The notes under the pieces: generated by a model | The model's input: only the letters and a program-made list of their open reading frames with translations | What the model was told of the DNA's origin: nothing | Databases searched by the model: none | Translations under genes and position numbers: made by a program | In this document: piece after piece, positions 41,666 through 50,823 of the stretch | How the letters are laid out: each line of letters starts with the position of its first letter | Position numbering within the stretch: position 1 is the first letter of the stretch | DNA from: Planctomycetota bacterium | Lineage (GTDB): Bacteria; Planctomycetota; UBA1135; GCA-002686595 | Direction: 5' to 3' | NCBI GenBank assembly: GCA_022446815.1 | Contig: JAKVCD010000017.1 | Location: forward strand, 125,412 to 189,411 | DNA: 64,000 nucleotides

Positions 41666-43183
41666 ATGATCACGAAGATCGCGCTCGCGCTGCTCTCGAT
41701 CTCCCCTCAGGTCTCTGAGTGGTACACCATCCCTGGAAGCGACCACTGGTACTCCTTGACCTCAGGCCGATTGAGCTGGCCCGCTGCAGAGTCAGAGGCT
41801 CAGGCGCTCGGCGGACACCTCGCGGCGCTCACGGACGAAGAGGAGAACGACTGGGCCTTCGCACAGTTCGGCGGGAGCGAGGAGCTCTGGATAGGCCTGA
41901 CAGATGTCGGCACTCGCGGAGAGTGGACCTGGTCTTCTGGTGAGGCCTTTGACTTCAACGCCTGGGCGCCGGGAGAGCCCAACAACCTCTTCGGCCTAGA
42001 GGACTTCGTCGTGCTCACTGGACAGCGCGATGGGGTCTGGGAGGACGTCTTCACCACCTCCACGCACCGAGGCATCATCGAGGTCGTCTCCATCGACTGT
42101 GACGGCGACCTCATCCCAGACTCCGTAGAGCTCCTCACCGGCGGCGCAGAAGACTGCGACGGGAACGGGATCATCGACGAGTGTGACCCAGACTGTGACG
42201 AGAACGGCATCCCTGACGCGTGCCGGGAAGTCCTCACGGACTGCAACGGCAACGGCGTCCCCGACGGCTGCGACATCGCAGACGGCACCTCACTGGACTG
42301 CAACAACAACCAGATCCCCGACGAGTGCGACGTCACTGGAGATGTGGAGACGGACTGCGATCGGAACGGCGTCCCTGACTCTTGTGATCTCGACTGCGAT
42401 GAGAACGGCACACCTGACGCCTGCGACATCGCTGACGGTGCGCACACCGACTGCAACGGCAATGAGATCCCTGACACCTGCGACATCGCCTCGGGGCTCA
42501 GCCAAGACGTCGACACCGACGGGGTCCCCGACGAGTGCCAGCCGGACTGCAACCGGAACGGCGTCCCCGACAGCACGGACATCAGCTCCAGAGCCAGCAT
42601 CGACTGTGACAGCAACGGGATCCCTGATGAGTGCGAGAACGATTGCAACGCGAACGGGATCGGGGACCAGTGTGAGATCGACTCGAGCCCGCGCGAGGAC
42701 TGCAACGAGAACGGGATCCTGGACGAGTGTGAGCTCTCAGGGCGCGGGGCAGACTTGAATCAAAACGGCGTCCTCGACGAGTGCGAGTGCCGAAGCTCAA
42801 CCTACTGCGACGGCGCCTCGAACTCCGTCGGCGAGGGTGCTGTCCTGAGCCTCAACGGTCTCCCGAGCGTCAGCCAGCCAGGCAGCCTGAGGGTGAGCCA
42901 GCTCCCCCAAGGCGCCCCGGTCGTCTACTTCTATGGCACCAAGCCATTCGAGCTTCCCTTCGGGGCGGGCGTGAGGTGTGTCTCCTACCCGGTCAAACGC
43001 CTCCATCCGGCCCAAGTCGCCGGGCGTGACGGCGCGACAGAGCTGCAGCTCGACTTCAGCGCTCCTCCACTCTTCGGAGAGGTGCGAGGGAGCACTTTGT
43101 TCGTCCAAGCCTGGTACATCGACTCCGGGGAAGAGCGCACCGCGAACATGTCCAACGCGATTCAAATCACACTCTGCGAGTGA
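41666..43183 (+). CDS. Secreted C-type-lectin protein with 14 acidic calcium-type repeats
   Basis: The 505-residue protein has a weak signal-like start ('[12 protein letters not shown]') and a C-type lectin domain at about residues 18-140: '[29 protein letters not shown]', 'ELWIGLTD', '[23 protein letters not shown]' (EPN, the Ca2+/mannose-type motif) and 'GVWEDV'. Residues 144-378 are 14 repeats of the type DCNGNGIPDECD, alternating mainly between 13 and 19 residues, like thrombospondin type 3 or dockerin calcium loops. The final 125 residues are a beta-domain ('[15 protein letters not shown]', '[23 protein letters not shown]'). A glycan-binding surface or extracellular protein is inferred. 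Confidence 0.82.
   Translation: MITKIALALLSISPQVSEWYTIPGSDHWYSLTSGRLSWPAAESEAQALGGHLAALTDEEENDWAFAQFGGSEELWIGLTDVGTRGEWTWSSGEAFDFNAWAPGEPNNLFGLEDFVVLTGQRDGVWEDVFTTSTHRGIIEVVSIDCDGDLIPDSVELLTGGAEDCDGNGIIDECDPDCDENGIPDACREVLTDCNGNGVPDGCDIADGTSLDCNNNQIPDECDVTGDVETDCDRNGVPDSCDLDCDENGTPDACDIADGAHTDCNGNEIPDTCDIASGLSQDVDTDGVPDECQPDCNRNGVPDSTDISSRASIDCDSNGIPDECENDCNANGIGDQCEIDSSPREDCNENGILDECELSGRGADLNQNGVLDECECRSSTYCDGASNSVGEGAVLSLNGLPSVSQPGSLRVSQLPQGAPVVYFYGTKPFELPFGAGVRCVSYPVKRLHPAQVAGRDGATELQLDFSAPPLFGEVRGSTLFVQAWYIDSGEERTANMSNAIQITLCE
42095..42800 (+). repeat. DNA region coding 14 DCxxNGxPDxC protein repeats
   Basis: Codons repeat the pattern GAC-TGC-N6-AAC-GGC-N3-CCT/CCC-GAC at 39- or 57-base spacing for most units. 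The periodicity is seen in the protein as 13- and 19-residue units alternating. Nucleotide identity between units is partial. Confidence 0.75.
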
Positions 43184-43217
43184 AGAGCGCCTGACGGCGT
43201 TATCATCTCGCGCCGTC

Positions 43218-44918
43218 ATGTCAGAGCACGAGACTGAAGAGCCCCGCCGCCTCAACTTCCTCGAGGCGCTCGTAGAGGAAGACCTGGCCAGCGGCCGGGA
43301 CGGTGGACGCGTGTGCACTCGCTTTCCACCGGAGCCGAACGGCTACCTGCATATCGGCCACGCCAAGGCCATCTGTATCAACTTTGGCATGGCGGAGAAG
43401 TACGGCGGCGCCTGCAACCTGCGCTTCGACGACACGAACCCGACCAAGGAGGACGTCGAGTACGTCGACTCCATCCAGGAGGACGTGCGCTGGCTCGGGT
43501 GGCAGTGGGACGGAGAGCCTCGCTATGCCTCGGACTACTTCGAGCAGCTCTACGCTTGGGCTGAGGAGCTCATTGAGAAAGACCTCGCCTACGTCTGCGA
43601 CCTCAACCAAGAGGAGACCCGCGAGCACCGCGGCACCGCGACGACGCCTGGCACGAACAGCCCCTACCGTGACAGGACCCCAGAGGAGAACCTCGCGCTC
43701 TTCCGACGGATGCGTGCGGGAGAGTTCCCGGAGGGCTCGTGCTCGCTGAAGGCCAAGATCGACATGGCCTCGCCTAACTTCAACATGCGCGACCCGGTCC
43801 TCTACCGGATCATGCACGCTCACCACCACCGCACTGGTGACGCTTGGTGCATCTACCCGATGTACGACTTCACCCACGGTCAGTCTGACGCCATCGAGGG
43901 GATCACTCACTCGCTCTGTAGCTTGGAGTTCGAGAACCACCGTCCGCTCTACGAGTGGTTCTTAGAGAACCTCTCCGTCCCAAGTCAGCCGAGACAGACG
44001 GAGTTCGCGCGGCTGAACCTCACCTACACGGTCATGAGCAAGCGTAAGCTGCGCGAGCTCGTGGAGTCAGGCGCGGTCAACGGATGGGATGACCCCCGAG
44101 TCCCCACGCTCTCTGGCATGCGCCGCCGCGGCTATACACCCGCCGCTGTGCGCAACTTCATCGACACTATCGGCGTCGCGAGGTTCAACTCCACGATCGA
44201 CCTCGTCGTCTTAGAGAACGCAGTGAGAGACGACCTCAACAAGACCGCAGCCCGCCGCATGGCCGTGCTTGACCCGGTAAAGGTCGTCATCACCAACTAC
44301 CCCGAGGGGGAGTCCGAGCTGATCGAGGCCGTGAACAATCCTGAGGATGACTCCGCTGGGACGCGCCAGATCCCCTTCGGGCGCGAGGTCTGGATCGAGC
44401 GCGAGGACTTCCGCGAGGAGGCCTCTAGGAAGTTCCGCCGGCTCGTACCCGGCCGCGAGGTCCGGCTGCGCTACGCCTACTGCATCACCTGCGATGAGGT
44501 CATAAAGAACGCGGACGGAGACATCACTGAGCTGCGCTGCACCTATGACCCGGAGACGGCGAACGGTCAGACGCCGGACGGCCGCAAAGTGAAGGGCATC
44601 ATCCACTGGGCCCCTGCCGAAGCGGTCGACCTCGAGGTGCGCCTCTACGACAACCTCTTCAAGGACCCTGACCCTGAGGACGTCCCCGAGGGTGTGGACT
44701 GGCGCGAGAATCTCAACCCAGACTCGCTCCAAACGATCACCGCCAAGGGCGAGCCCGCCCTCGCTGACGCTGCGCCCGGCGATCGCGTGCAGTTCGAGCG
44801 TAAGGGCTACTTCTGCGCTGACAGCGGAGACTCCAAGCCTGGCGCACCCGTCTTCAACCGCACTGTCACCCTCCGGGACACCTGGGCGAAGATCGAGAAG
44901 CGCGACGCGGGAGCCTGA
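43218..44918 (+). CDS. glnS: Glutaminyl-tRNA synthetase
   Basis: The 566-residue class I synthetase has the HIGH motif in '[14 protein letters not shown]' and the KMSKS equivalent 'VMSKRK', together with '[16 protein letters not shown]' and '[33 protein letters not shown]', which are diagnostic of GlnRS rather than GluRS. The C-terminal beta-barrel anticodon-binding domain ('[12 protein letters not shown]' to '[10 protein letters not shown]') is complete, and no YqeY domain is fused. ATG 43218 is used. The presence of GlnRS means direct Gln-tRNA charging without the GatCAB route. It lies 34 bp after the lectin gene and 27 bp before the PhoD-like gene. Confidence 0.97.
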   Translation: MSEHETEEPRRLNFLEALVEEDLASGRDGGRVCTRFPPEPNGYLHIGHAKAICINFGMAEKYGGACNLRFDDTNPTKEDVEYVDSIQEDVRWLGWQWDGEPRYASDYFEQLYAWAEELIEKDLAYVCDLNQEETREHRGTATTPGTNSPYRDRTPEENLALFRRMRAGEFPEGSCSLKAKIDMASPNFNMRDPVLYRIMHAHHHRTGDAWCIYPMYDFTHGQSDAIEGITHSLCSLEFENHRPLYEWFLENLSVPSQPRQTEFARLNLTYTVMSKRKLRELVESGAVNGWDDPRVPTLSGMRRRGYTPAAVRNFIDTIGVARFNSTIDLVVLENAVRDDLNKTAARRMAVLDPVKVVITNYPEGESELIEAVNNPEDDSAGTRQIPFGREVWIEREDFREEASRKFRRLVPGREVRLRYAYCITCDEVIKNADGDITELRCTYDPETANGQTPDGRKVKGIIHWAPAEAVDLEVRLYDNLFKDPDPEDVPEGVDWRENLNPDSLQTITAKGEPALADAAPGDRVQFERKGYFCADSGDSKPGAPVFNRTVTLRDTWAKIEKRDAGA

Positions 44919-44945
44919 GCGCAGGGAGTCAGCTAGAGTGTGCGG

Positions 44946-47633
44946 ATGACCAAGACTGCACCGCTCCTAGCAGCCCTCCTCGCGCTCTCAGCTTGCCAGA
45001 GCCTCTCACACCTCGGGCAGTCTCCAGCCGCCTACCTCGTTGAGACCGGGGAGACGGACCGCGCTTGGATCGGTGAGGACTTCTTCGCCAATCGACTCCA
45101 GGACTGGCGCGTGCGCGGTGGTCGCTTGGAGTGCTCTGTCGGGGCCAAGAAGCACCCGCTCAGGACCGCTCAGCTCCTCACCTCTTCGCTCAGCGAAGCC
45201 CAGGGTGACCTCTCTCTCAGCGTCGCCACAGGAGCAGTCAGCGAGGGAGCGCTCGAAGCTGAGGCCTTCCACGGCTTCCTCATCGGTGGCGGCGGCGAGC
45301 ACGTCGACTACAGGCTCTCCGCGCAGATCCACTCGAAGCCTGGCGAGGACGGCGGGGTGCTTGCGGTACTCGATGCCTCAGGGCAGGTCCAACTCCACGA
45401 CAACTCTGGCTCATACAGCGGCGGCTCTTGGTCCGTCAGCGGTCCGCTCAAGAGAGACTCCATCCCCCTCATACAAGAGGCTGTCCGAGAGGGCGTAGGC
45501 TTCGCTGGAGGGGCGCAAGTCCCAGCGCTGCTCTCGCTCGAGGCGCGACCGACAGCTGACGGCTACACCCTCGAGCTCAAGGCCACTACGCGCACAGGCG
45601 GCGAGCTCTTGAGCCGCGCGGTGTACGAAGGACTCCCCGCACACCAGCTCGACGGCTGCCTCGCGCTCGTCAGTCACTTAGGCACCAAGAGCCCGCGCAC
45701 AGGGTTCTGGTTTCAAGACTGGACGATGAGCGGCTCCAAGCTCCAGCGCCACCCTGAGCGCGCGTGGGGTCCGGTGCTCGCGTGCCAACACACCTTGAGC
45801 GAAGGCACGCTGAAGCTCACGGCGCAGGCGGTCCCCTTGGGCCCGGGCGAGGGCACAGAGGCGCGACTTGAGATACGAGAGGCGGCGGGCTGGCGTGAGG
45901 TCGCTCGCGCCACGTTGACTCCGCTCTCATACACCTACCCCTTCAAGGTGAGAGGCTGGGACAGCAGCCGCGACGTCCCCTATCGCGTCGTCAGCGAGGC
46001 TAGAGGCTCTGGCGGCGCGATGGAGGAGCGCGTCTATGAGGGGACCATCCGCAAGGAGCCGGAGGACCTCGTCCTGGCTGGCTTCACCGGCCACAAGTGC
46101 TTCACGGGCGGCGCTATCCGATGGAACTCCAACGGGATCTGGTTCCCGCACGCCGAGTTCGTTGAGGCGGTCAAGCAGCATGAGCCAGACTTCCTCTTCT
46201 TCTCAGGAGACCAGCTCTACGAGGGAGACCTCGTCGGCGCGAACCTCCAGCACAACGGGAACTCGATCGAGGACTACCTCTACAAGTGGTACCGCTGGTG
46301 CTGGGTCTTCGGTGAGCTCACTCGCGACATCCCCGCGGTCACCATCCCTGACGACCACGACGTCTACCACGGGAACATCTGGGGCGCAGGTGGTCGGAAG
46401 GCGGTCGCACGGGATGGGATGACCTCACAGGACTCCGGTGGCTACAAGCTCGACGGGCACCTCGTGAACGCTATCCACCGCACCCAGGTGAGCCATCTCC
46501 CCGACGCCTTCGACCCGACCCCTATCGAGCAAGACATCAGCGTCTACTACACGAACGTCGAGTACGGCGGCGTGAGCTTCGCGGTCATCGCAGACAGGAT
46601 GTGGAAAGAGTCCCCGACCGTCGCGGAGACCGAGGGGGACTGCAAGAACGGCTACTTCCGCGCAGACGGCTTTGACGCGAGCGCCTCTACCGTAGACGCC
46701 CCCCTCCTAGGCCAGCGGCAGCTCGACTTCCTAGAGGCCTGGGCGGCCGACTGGTCGGAGCAGGCGCTCTTCAAGGTCGTTCTCTCCCAGACCATCTTCG
46801 CGAACGTCGCGACCCTCCCCCCGCCGGCCAAGACCGACGCTGTGACGCCGCGGCTGCCTGTGGTCCCTGTAGGGGGTTACCCACCCGACGACATGCCCGT
46901 CTCCGACGCCGACTCGAACGGCTGGCCGTCGCTCGGGCGCGACAGGGCTCTGCGTAAGATCCGCAAGGGCTTCGCGCTCCACGTCGCAGGTGATCAGCAC
47001 CTCGGATCGACGATCCGCTACGGCGTCGATGACTGGGGAGACGCCGGGTACACGCTCTGCGTCCCCTCCGTGGCGAACACTTGGCCGCGTCGCTGGTACC
47101 CCTCTGAGCCAGGCCTGAACACGCCGGAGGGCGCCCCGCGAAACACGGGCGACTACCTCGATGGCTTTGGAAATAAGATGACCGTCTTCGCCGCGTCCAA
47201 CCCTGTCGACGCGGAGCGGGAGCCCGCCGCGCTCTACAACCGCGCGCCTGGCTACGGAATCGTCTCCTTTGACGGGGCGACGCAAGAGATGACCCTCGCG
47301 AACTGGCCGCGGTGGGTCGACCCCAGAGCAGAAGGCGCAGAGCCATACTTCGGCTGGCCGATCACGGTCGGAGTCTTAGATCAATATGACCGAGCCCCTG
47401 TGGGTTGGCTCCCGGGCGTGGAGGTCGATGAAGGAGAGCAGCCCGTCATCCAAGTCATCGACGAGGTGCTGGATGAGATCGTCTACACGGTGCGAGTCAA
47501 CGCGGGCTCTAGCAGCGGACTCTTCCGACCTCGAACCTTCTCCATGAGCCCACACACGCTGCGGGTCATTCAGAGCGACTGGGAGATCTCTACCAGTGAC
47601 CTCATTCCGGCTCCCGCGAACGCCAAAGACTGA
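44946..47633 (+). CDS. PhoD-like phosphatase lipoprotein
   Basis: The 895-residue lipoprotein has lipobox 'ALSAC'. The N-terminal 250 residues form a beta-sandwich that looks concanavalin-like ('NRLQDWRVRGGRLECS', 'GFLIGGGGEHVDYRLS', 'GFWFQDWTMSG'). The metallophosphatase core carries PhoD-type metal ligands: 'FFSGDQLYEGD', 'IPDDHDVYHGN' and 'HVAGDQHLGS'. A phosphodiesterase or alkaline phosphatase function in the periplasm or outer envelope is expected, for example on phospholipid or teichoic-like polymers. The start is ATG 44946, inside an alternative GTG 44940. The following aminotransferase begins 4 bp after its stop. Confidence 0.85.
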   Translation: MTKTAPLLAALLALSACQSLSHLGQSPAAYLVETGETDRAWIGEDFFANRLQDWRVRGGRLECSVGAKKHPLRTAQLLTSSLSEAQGDLSLSVATGAVSEGALEAEAFHGFLIGGGGEHVDYRLSAQIHSKPGEDGGVLAVLDASGQVQLHDNSGSYSGGSWSVSGPLKRDSIPLIQEAVREGVGFAGGAQVPALLSLEARPTADGYTLELKATTRTGGELLSRAVYEGLPAHQLDGCLALVSHLGTKSPRTGFWFQDWTMSGSKLQRHPERAWGPVLACQHTLSEGTLKLTAQAVPLGPGEGTEARLEIREAAGWREVARATLTPLSYTYPFKVRGWDSSRDVPYRVVSEARGSGGAMEERVYEGTIRKEPEDLVLAGFTGHKCFTGGAIRWNSNGIWFPHAEFVEAVKQHEPDFLFFSGDQLYEGDLVGANLQHNGNSIEDYLYKWYRWCWVFGELTRDIPAVTIPDDHDVYHGNIWGAGGRKAVARDGMTSQDSGGYKLDGHLVNAIHRTQVSHLPDAFDPTPIEQDISVYYTNVEYGGVSFAVIADRMWKESPTVAETEGDCKNGYFRADGFDASASTVDAPLLGQRQLDFLEAWAADWSEQALFKVVLSQTIFANVATLPPPAKTDAVTPRLPVVPVGGYPPDDMPVSDADSNGWPSLGRDRALRKIRKGFALHVAGDQHLGSTIRYGVDDWGDAGYTLCVPSVANTWPRRWYPSEPGLNTPEGAPRNTGDYLDGFGNKMTVFAASNPVDAEREPAALYNRAPGYGIVSFDGATQEMTLANWPRWVDPRAEGAEPYFGWPITVGVLDQYDRAPVGWLPGVEVDEGEQPVIQVIDEVLDEIVYTVRVNAGSSSGLFRPRTFSMSPHTLRVIQSDWEISTSDLIPAPANAKD

Positions 47634-47637
47634 AAAT

Positions 47638-48834
47638 ATGAACCTCCCCTCACCCAGCCCCCTCGCCGCTCATTGGGACCTAGACCCTGAGGTCGTGTTC
47701 CTCAACCACGGCTCCTTTGGCGCGTGCCCTAGGGTCGTCTTAGAGGAGCAGGCGCGACTTCGGGCTCGGATCGAGGCCGAGCCCGTCCGCTTCTTCGTCG
47801 AAGACATCGAGCGAGAGCTCGACAAGGCCAAGGCGAGCCTAGGTCAGTTCATCGGCGCAGCCCCTGAAAACCTAGCCTTCGTGGCGAACGCGACGAGCGG
47901 GGTGAACACGGTCCTGCGCTCGTTGGACCTCGGCCCGACCGACGAGCTCCTCGTAACAGACCACGAGTACAACGCCTGCCGCAACGCCCTCGACTTCGTC
48001 GCAGCTCGCGCTGGCGCGGCTGTGGTCGTCGCTCATGTCCCCTTCCCCCTGAGCAGCCCTGAAGAGGTCGTCGAGGCGATCCTCGCGAAGGTGACTGATC
48101 GAACCCGCCTCGCCCTCGTCGATCACATCACGAGCGCGACAGGGATCGTGATGCCGATCGAGGAGATCGTCAGTCGCTTGCGTGAGCGCGGCGTCGACAC
48201 CTTGGTCGATGGGGCGCACTGCCCCGGGCAGCTCAACCTCAACCTCGATGAGCTGGGCGCCGCCTACTACTCAGGGAACTGCCACAAGTGGCTCTGCACC
48301 CCAAAGGGCTCTGCTGTCCTGTATGTCCGAGAGGACCGACAGGAGCGGATACGTCCGCTCGCGATCAGCCATGGCGCCAACTCTCCTAGGCACGACCGCA
48401 GCCGCTTCCGCATCGAAGCAGACTGGACCGGTACACATGACCCGACCCCTGTCCTCTGCATCCCGGCAGCCATCGAGGCGATGGGCGCGCTCTATCCAGG
48501 CGGGTGGGGCGAGCTGAGGGAGAGGAATCGAGCGCTCGCCCTTGAGGGGCGGGCCGCGCTCCTCTCAGCGCTCGGACAAGAGGCCCCCTGCCCGGATGAG
48601 ATGATCTCTCACCTCGCGACTGTGATCCTCCCCGAAGACACCACTCCGCACGCTGGCCCCTATGAAGATCCCCTGCAGGTAGCGCTCGTCACAGAGCACT
48701 CCGTGCAAGTCCCCGTCATGCGCTGGGCGCCGCTCCGGGCGCGCTACCTCCGGATCTCGGCGCAGGCCTACAACTCGATCGAGCAGTACGAACACCTCGC
48801 CAAGGCCCTCACCGCCTTGGGGTTGGGAGCTTGA
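47638..48834 (+). CDS. Class V aminotransferase, isopenicillin-N-epimerase-like
   Basis: The 398-residue PLP enzyme has 'VVFLNHGSFGACPRVV', 'LAFVANATSGVNTVLRSL', 'TDHEYNACRNAL', 'LVDHITSATGIVMPI', 'LVDGAHCPGQLNLNLDELGAAYYSGNCHKWLCTPKGSAVLYV' (PLP lysine in HKW), and a late 'LRISAQAYNS' loop. These match the isopenicillin N epimerase/hercynylcysteine-lyase-like branch of class V enzymes. The substrate is unknown; it could act in sulfur or amino-acid metabolism. ATG 47638 follows the PhoD-like gene by 4 bp. It faces the small gene at 48844. Confidence 0.88.
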   Translation: MNLPSPSPLAAHWDLDPEVVFLNHGSFGACPRVVLEEQARLRARIEAEPVRFFVEDIERELDKAKASLGQFIGAAPENLAFVANATSGVNTVLRSLDLGPTDELLVTDHEYNACRNALDFVAARAGAAVVVAHVPFPLSSPEEVVEAILAKVTDRTRLALVDHITSATGIVMPIEEIVSRLRERGVDTLVDGAHCPGQLNLNLDELGAAYYSGNCHKWLCTPKGSAVLYVREDRQERIRPLAISHGANSPRHDRSRFRIEADWTGTHDPTPVLCIPAAIEAMGALYPGGWGELRERNRALALEGRAALLSALGQEAPCPDEMISHLATVILPEDTTPHAGPYEDPLQVALVTEHSVQVPVMRWAPLRARYLRISAQAYNSIEQYEHLAKALTALGLGA

Positions 48835-48843
48835 GCTAGCTCC

Positions 48844-49152
48844 TCACGCGTCGGAAGCCAGCGCCGCGCCCACGAGCGCTCTCCACTCTGCCTCAAGATC
48901 TCCCTCGGCAGGGGCTCGATCCGCGAGGCGATACCAGTAGTTCGCATTGGGTAGATCACCCTCTACCCGATGCAGCCACGCGTGGATCCAGCTGCCGAGA
49001 GGCGACGAGAGCTCATTAGCCAGATCATGCGAGCCCTCCCAGTCCCCTCGCCGCCCGAGCCAGAGCGAGCGGAGGTGGGGATCCAGCTCCTCCGGCATCT
49101 CAGCGCCGGCGTCGATCTCCGATTGAAACTTCTCTATTGAGCGCGTGTACAT
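48844..49152 (-). CDS. Conserved small protein of unknown function
   Basis: The 102-residue protein 'MYTRSIEKFQSEIDAGAEM...' contains 'SPLGSWIHAWLHRVEGDLPNANYWYRLADR', a segment I recognise as recurring in hypothetical proteins of diverse bacteria. The start is ATG 49152, with GAGGAGAG about 9 bases upstream; an earlier frame start at 49227 lacks a binding site. No signal peptide, membrane segment or metal motif is seen. The tryptophan-rich middle suggests a compact helical fold. It is convergent with the aminotransferase gene and divergent from the VTC operon. Function unknown. Confidence 0.68.
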   Translation of the reverse strand: MYTRSIEKFQSEIDAGAEMPEELDPHLRSLWLGRRGDWEGSHDLANELSSPLGSWIHAWLHRVEGDLPNANYWYRLADRAPAEGDLEAEWRALVGAALASDA

Positions 49153-49359
49153 GATGTCTCTCTCCTCTTGAGGTGGCTCTTCCCGTGGCCTCAGTATCTT
49201 GCAATTTTGCGCTATTCCTACGAACACCCAACCACCGGCGGAAATGGATGGGGCTATACTGTAAAGGGGAAATAAACGCCCTCAGGGAGGCAGGAGGGCC
49301 GGAATCTAGCCGGTCAGACCCCACCCTAGAACTACACAGCGCCAACTTCACCTCCTCTC

Positions 49360-50109
49360 ATGTCCTCTCAGCCGAACGTCAAAACTGACGACACCCTGCT
49401 CTCTAGGGTGGAGTGCAAGTACCTGGTGAGACAGGACCAGGTCGACGGGATCCGAGAGTTCATCCAACCCTTCGTGCACAGGGATCGCTTCGCACGCGGG
49501 CACGCTGACGGTCGCTACACCATCTCAAGCCTCTACCTCGACAGCCCTGAGATGGCCCTCTACCGCTCCACAACCCGGGGCATCAAGAACCGCTTCAAGC
49601 TCAGGATCCGGACCTACACCGACAAGCCTGAGGACCCCACCTTCTTCGAAGTGAAGAAGCGTATGAACGGGATCGTGTACAAGTTCCGCCAGTCCGTGGC
49701 TCGCGCAGAGGCTATGGACCTCCTCGAGCGGAATACCCTTGAGACAGAGCAAGGTACGGACCTCAGCAAGTTCATCAGCCTGAGAGACCTCCACGGCGCT
49801 GAGCCCGTGATGCGCGTGAAGTACAAGCGTGAGGCCTTCGTCTCCCAGAGCGCTGACCCCGTGCGAATCACCTTTGATAATGAGCTCGAGGGCTCCGTGA
49901 CCGTCGACGCTGAGCTCAGACATGAGGGCGGAGACTGGATCACTGTCCCCATGGACCACGTCATCCTTGAGCTCAAGTTCACGAACCTCTACCCCTCTTG
50001 GGTTGGGAGGATGGTGAATGAGTTTCAGCTCGAGCGAACCTCCGTCCCGAAGTACGTCCTCTGTGTCGATGAGGCGAGTCGTTTAGGCGCGATGCGCATG
50101 GTGATCTGA
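49360..50109 (+). CDS. VTC-domain (polyphosphate polymerase-type) protein
   Basis: The 249-residue protein has the tunnel motifs of the CYTH-like VTC domain: 'RVECKYLVRQDQV', 'FKLRIRTYTD', 'TFFEVKKRMNGIVYKFR', 'MRVKYKREAF' and 'VILELKFTN'. In yeast Vtc4 these basic and acidic residues bind nucleotide, phosphate and metal to make polyphosphate. Bacterial VTC proteins are often of unproven activity and linked to CotH or DUF4956 genes. It begins the three-gene operon VTC-DUF4956-HlyD (3-bp and 18-bp gaps). ATG 49360 is used. A TATACT hexamer at 49255-49260 could be a -10 box, but no clear -35 is seen. Confidence 0.9.
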   Translation: MSSQPNVKTDDTLLSRVECKYLVRQDQVDGIREFIQPFVHRDRFARGHADGRYTISSLYLDSPEMALYRSTTRGIKNRFKLRIRTYTDKPEDPTFFEVKKRMNGIVYKFRQSVARAEAMDLLERNTLETEQGTDLSKFISLRDLHGAEPVMRVKYKREAFVSQSADPVRITFDNELEGSVTVDAELRHEGGDWITVPMDHVILELKFTNLYPSWVGRMVNEFQLERTSVPKYVLCVDEASRLGAMRMVI

Positions 50110-50112
50110 GTC

Positions 50113-50805
50113 ATGGACAACCGCATCTTCGAATTCCTCAAGGGGATGGAGGCGACTGACCTCACGCCGACCTACTCCCTCGAGAACCTCGCGCTGACGC
50201 TCTTGCTCGGCGTCTTCCTCGGGCAGGTCGTCGCTTGGGTCTACATGTGGACGCACTCCGGTGTGTCCTACGCTCGCACCTTCACACAGTCTCTCGTGCT
50301 CCTGACCATCGTCGTCTCGCTGGTCATGTTCGTCATAGGGAACAGCATCGTGACGGCCTTCGGCTTGATCGGCGCTCTTGCGATCATCCGGTTCCGGAAC
50401 GTCCTCAAAGACACGCGGGACACGGTCTACGTGTTCTTCGCGCTCGTCTTGGGGATGGCGCTCGGCTCGCAGCGATACCTAGCCGCCCTCGTAGGCACTG
50501 TCGCTCTCCTCGTCGTCGCGCTCTACCTGCACTTCACAGGCTTCGGGAAGCTGTCCTCGTTTGATGGTCACGTGAGCGTCCGGGTGTCTTCGGATGGTCA
50601 ATTCCCGAAAGAGCTCCTCAAGCGCCACTGCCGCAGGACCCGGCAGATCTCGGCGCGTCACAGGAGTGAGGATGAGGTCGACTACGTTTTGGAGGTCCGG
50701 CTGCGCGACAGAAACCGCGGAGCCGACCTCGTGAGTGAGCTGCAGGCGGCCGCAGGGATCGCCTCAGCCTCCTTGGTCCTGAGAGATGAGCTAGCGGAGA
50801 TCTGA
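50113..50805 (+). CDS. DUF4956 membrane protein
   Basis: The 230-residue protein has about three or four membrane helices in its N-terminal half (for example 'LALTLLLGVFLGQVVAWVYMW', 'SLVLLTIVVSLVMFVIG', 'YVFFALVLGMALGS' and 'LAALVGTVALLVVALYLHF'), with the conserved 'LIGALAIIRFRNVLKDTRDT' loop. The C-terminal 90 residues form a soluble domain ('KELLKRHCRRTRQISARH'). DUF4956 proteins are regularly paired with VTC proteins in bacteria; their role is unknown but a polymer channel or transporter fits the pairing. It starts 3 bp after the VTC gene. Confidence 0.9.
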   Translation: MDNRIFEFLKGMEATDLTPTYSLENLALTLLLGVFLGQVVAWVYMWTHSGVSYARTFTQSLVLLTIVVSLVMFVIGNSIVTAFGLIGALAIIRFRNVLKDTRDTVYVFFALVLGMALGSQRYLAALVGTVALLVVALYLHFTGFGKLSSFDGHVSVRVSSDGQFPKELLKRHCRRTRQISARHRSEDEVDYVLEVRLRDRNRGADLVSELQAAAGIASASLVLRDELAEI

Positions 50806-50823
50806 GGAGAGCGCTGAGTACAG

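Noticed and set aside
42095..42800. Possible CRISPR array from regular spacing
   Set aside because: The repeats are in frame and encode acidic calcium-type motifs with no constant DNA repeat.
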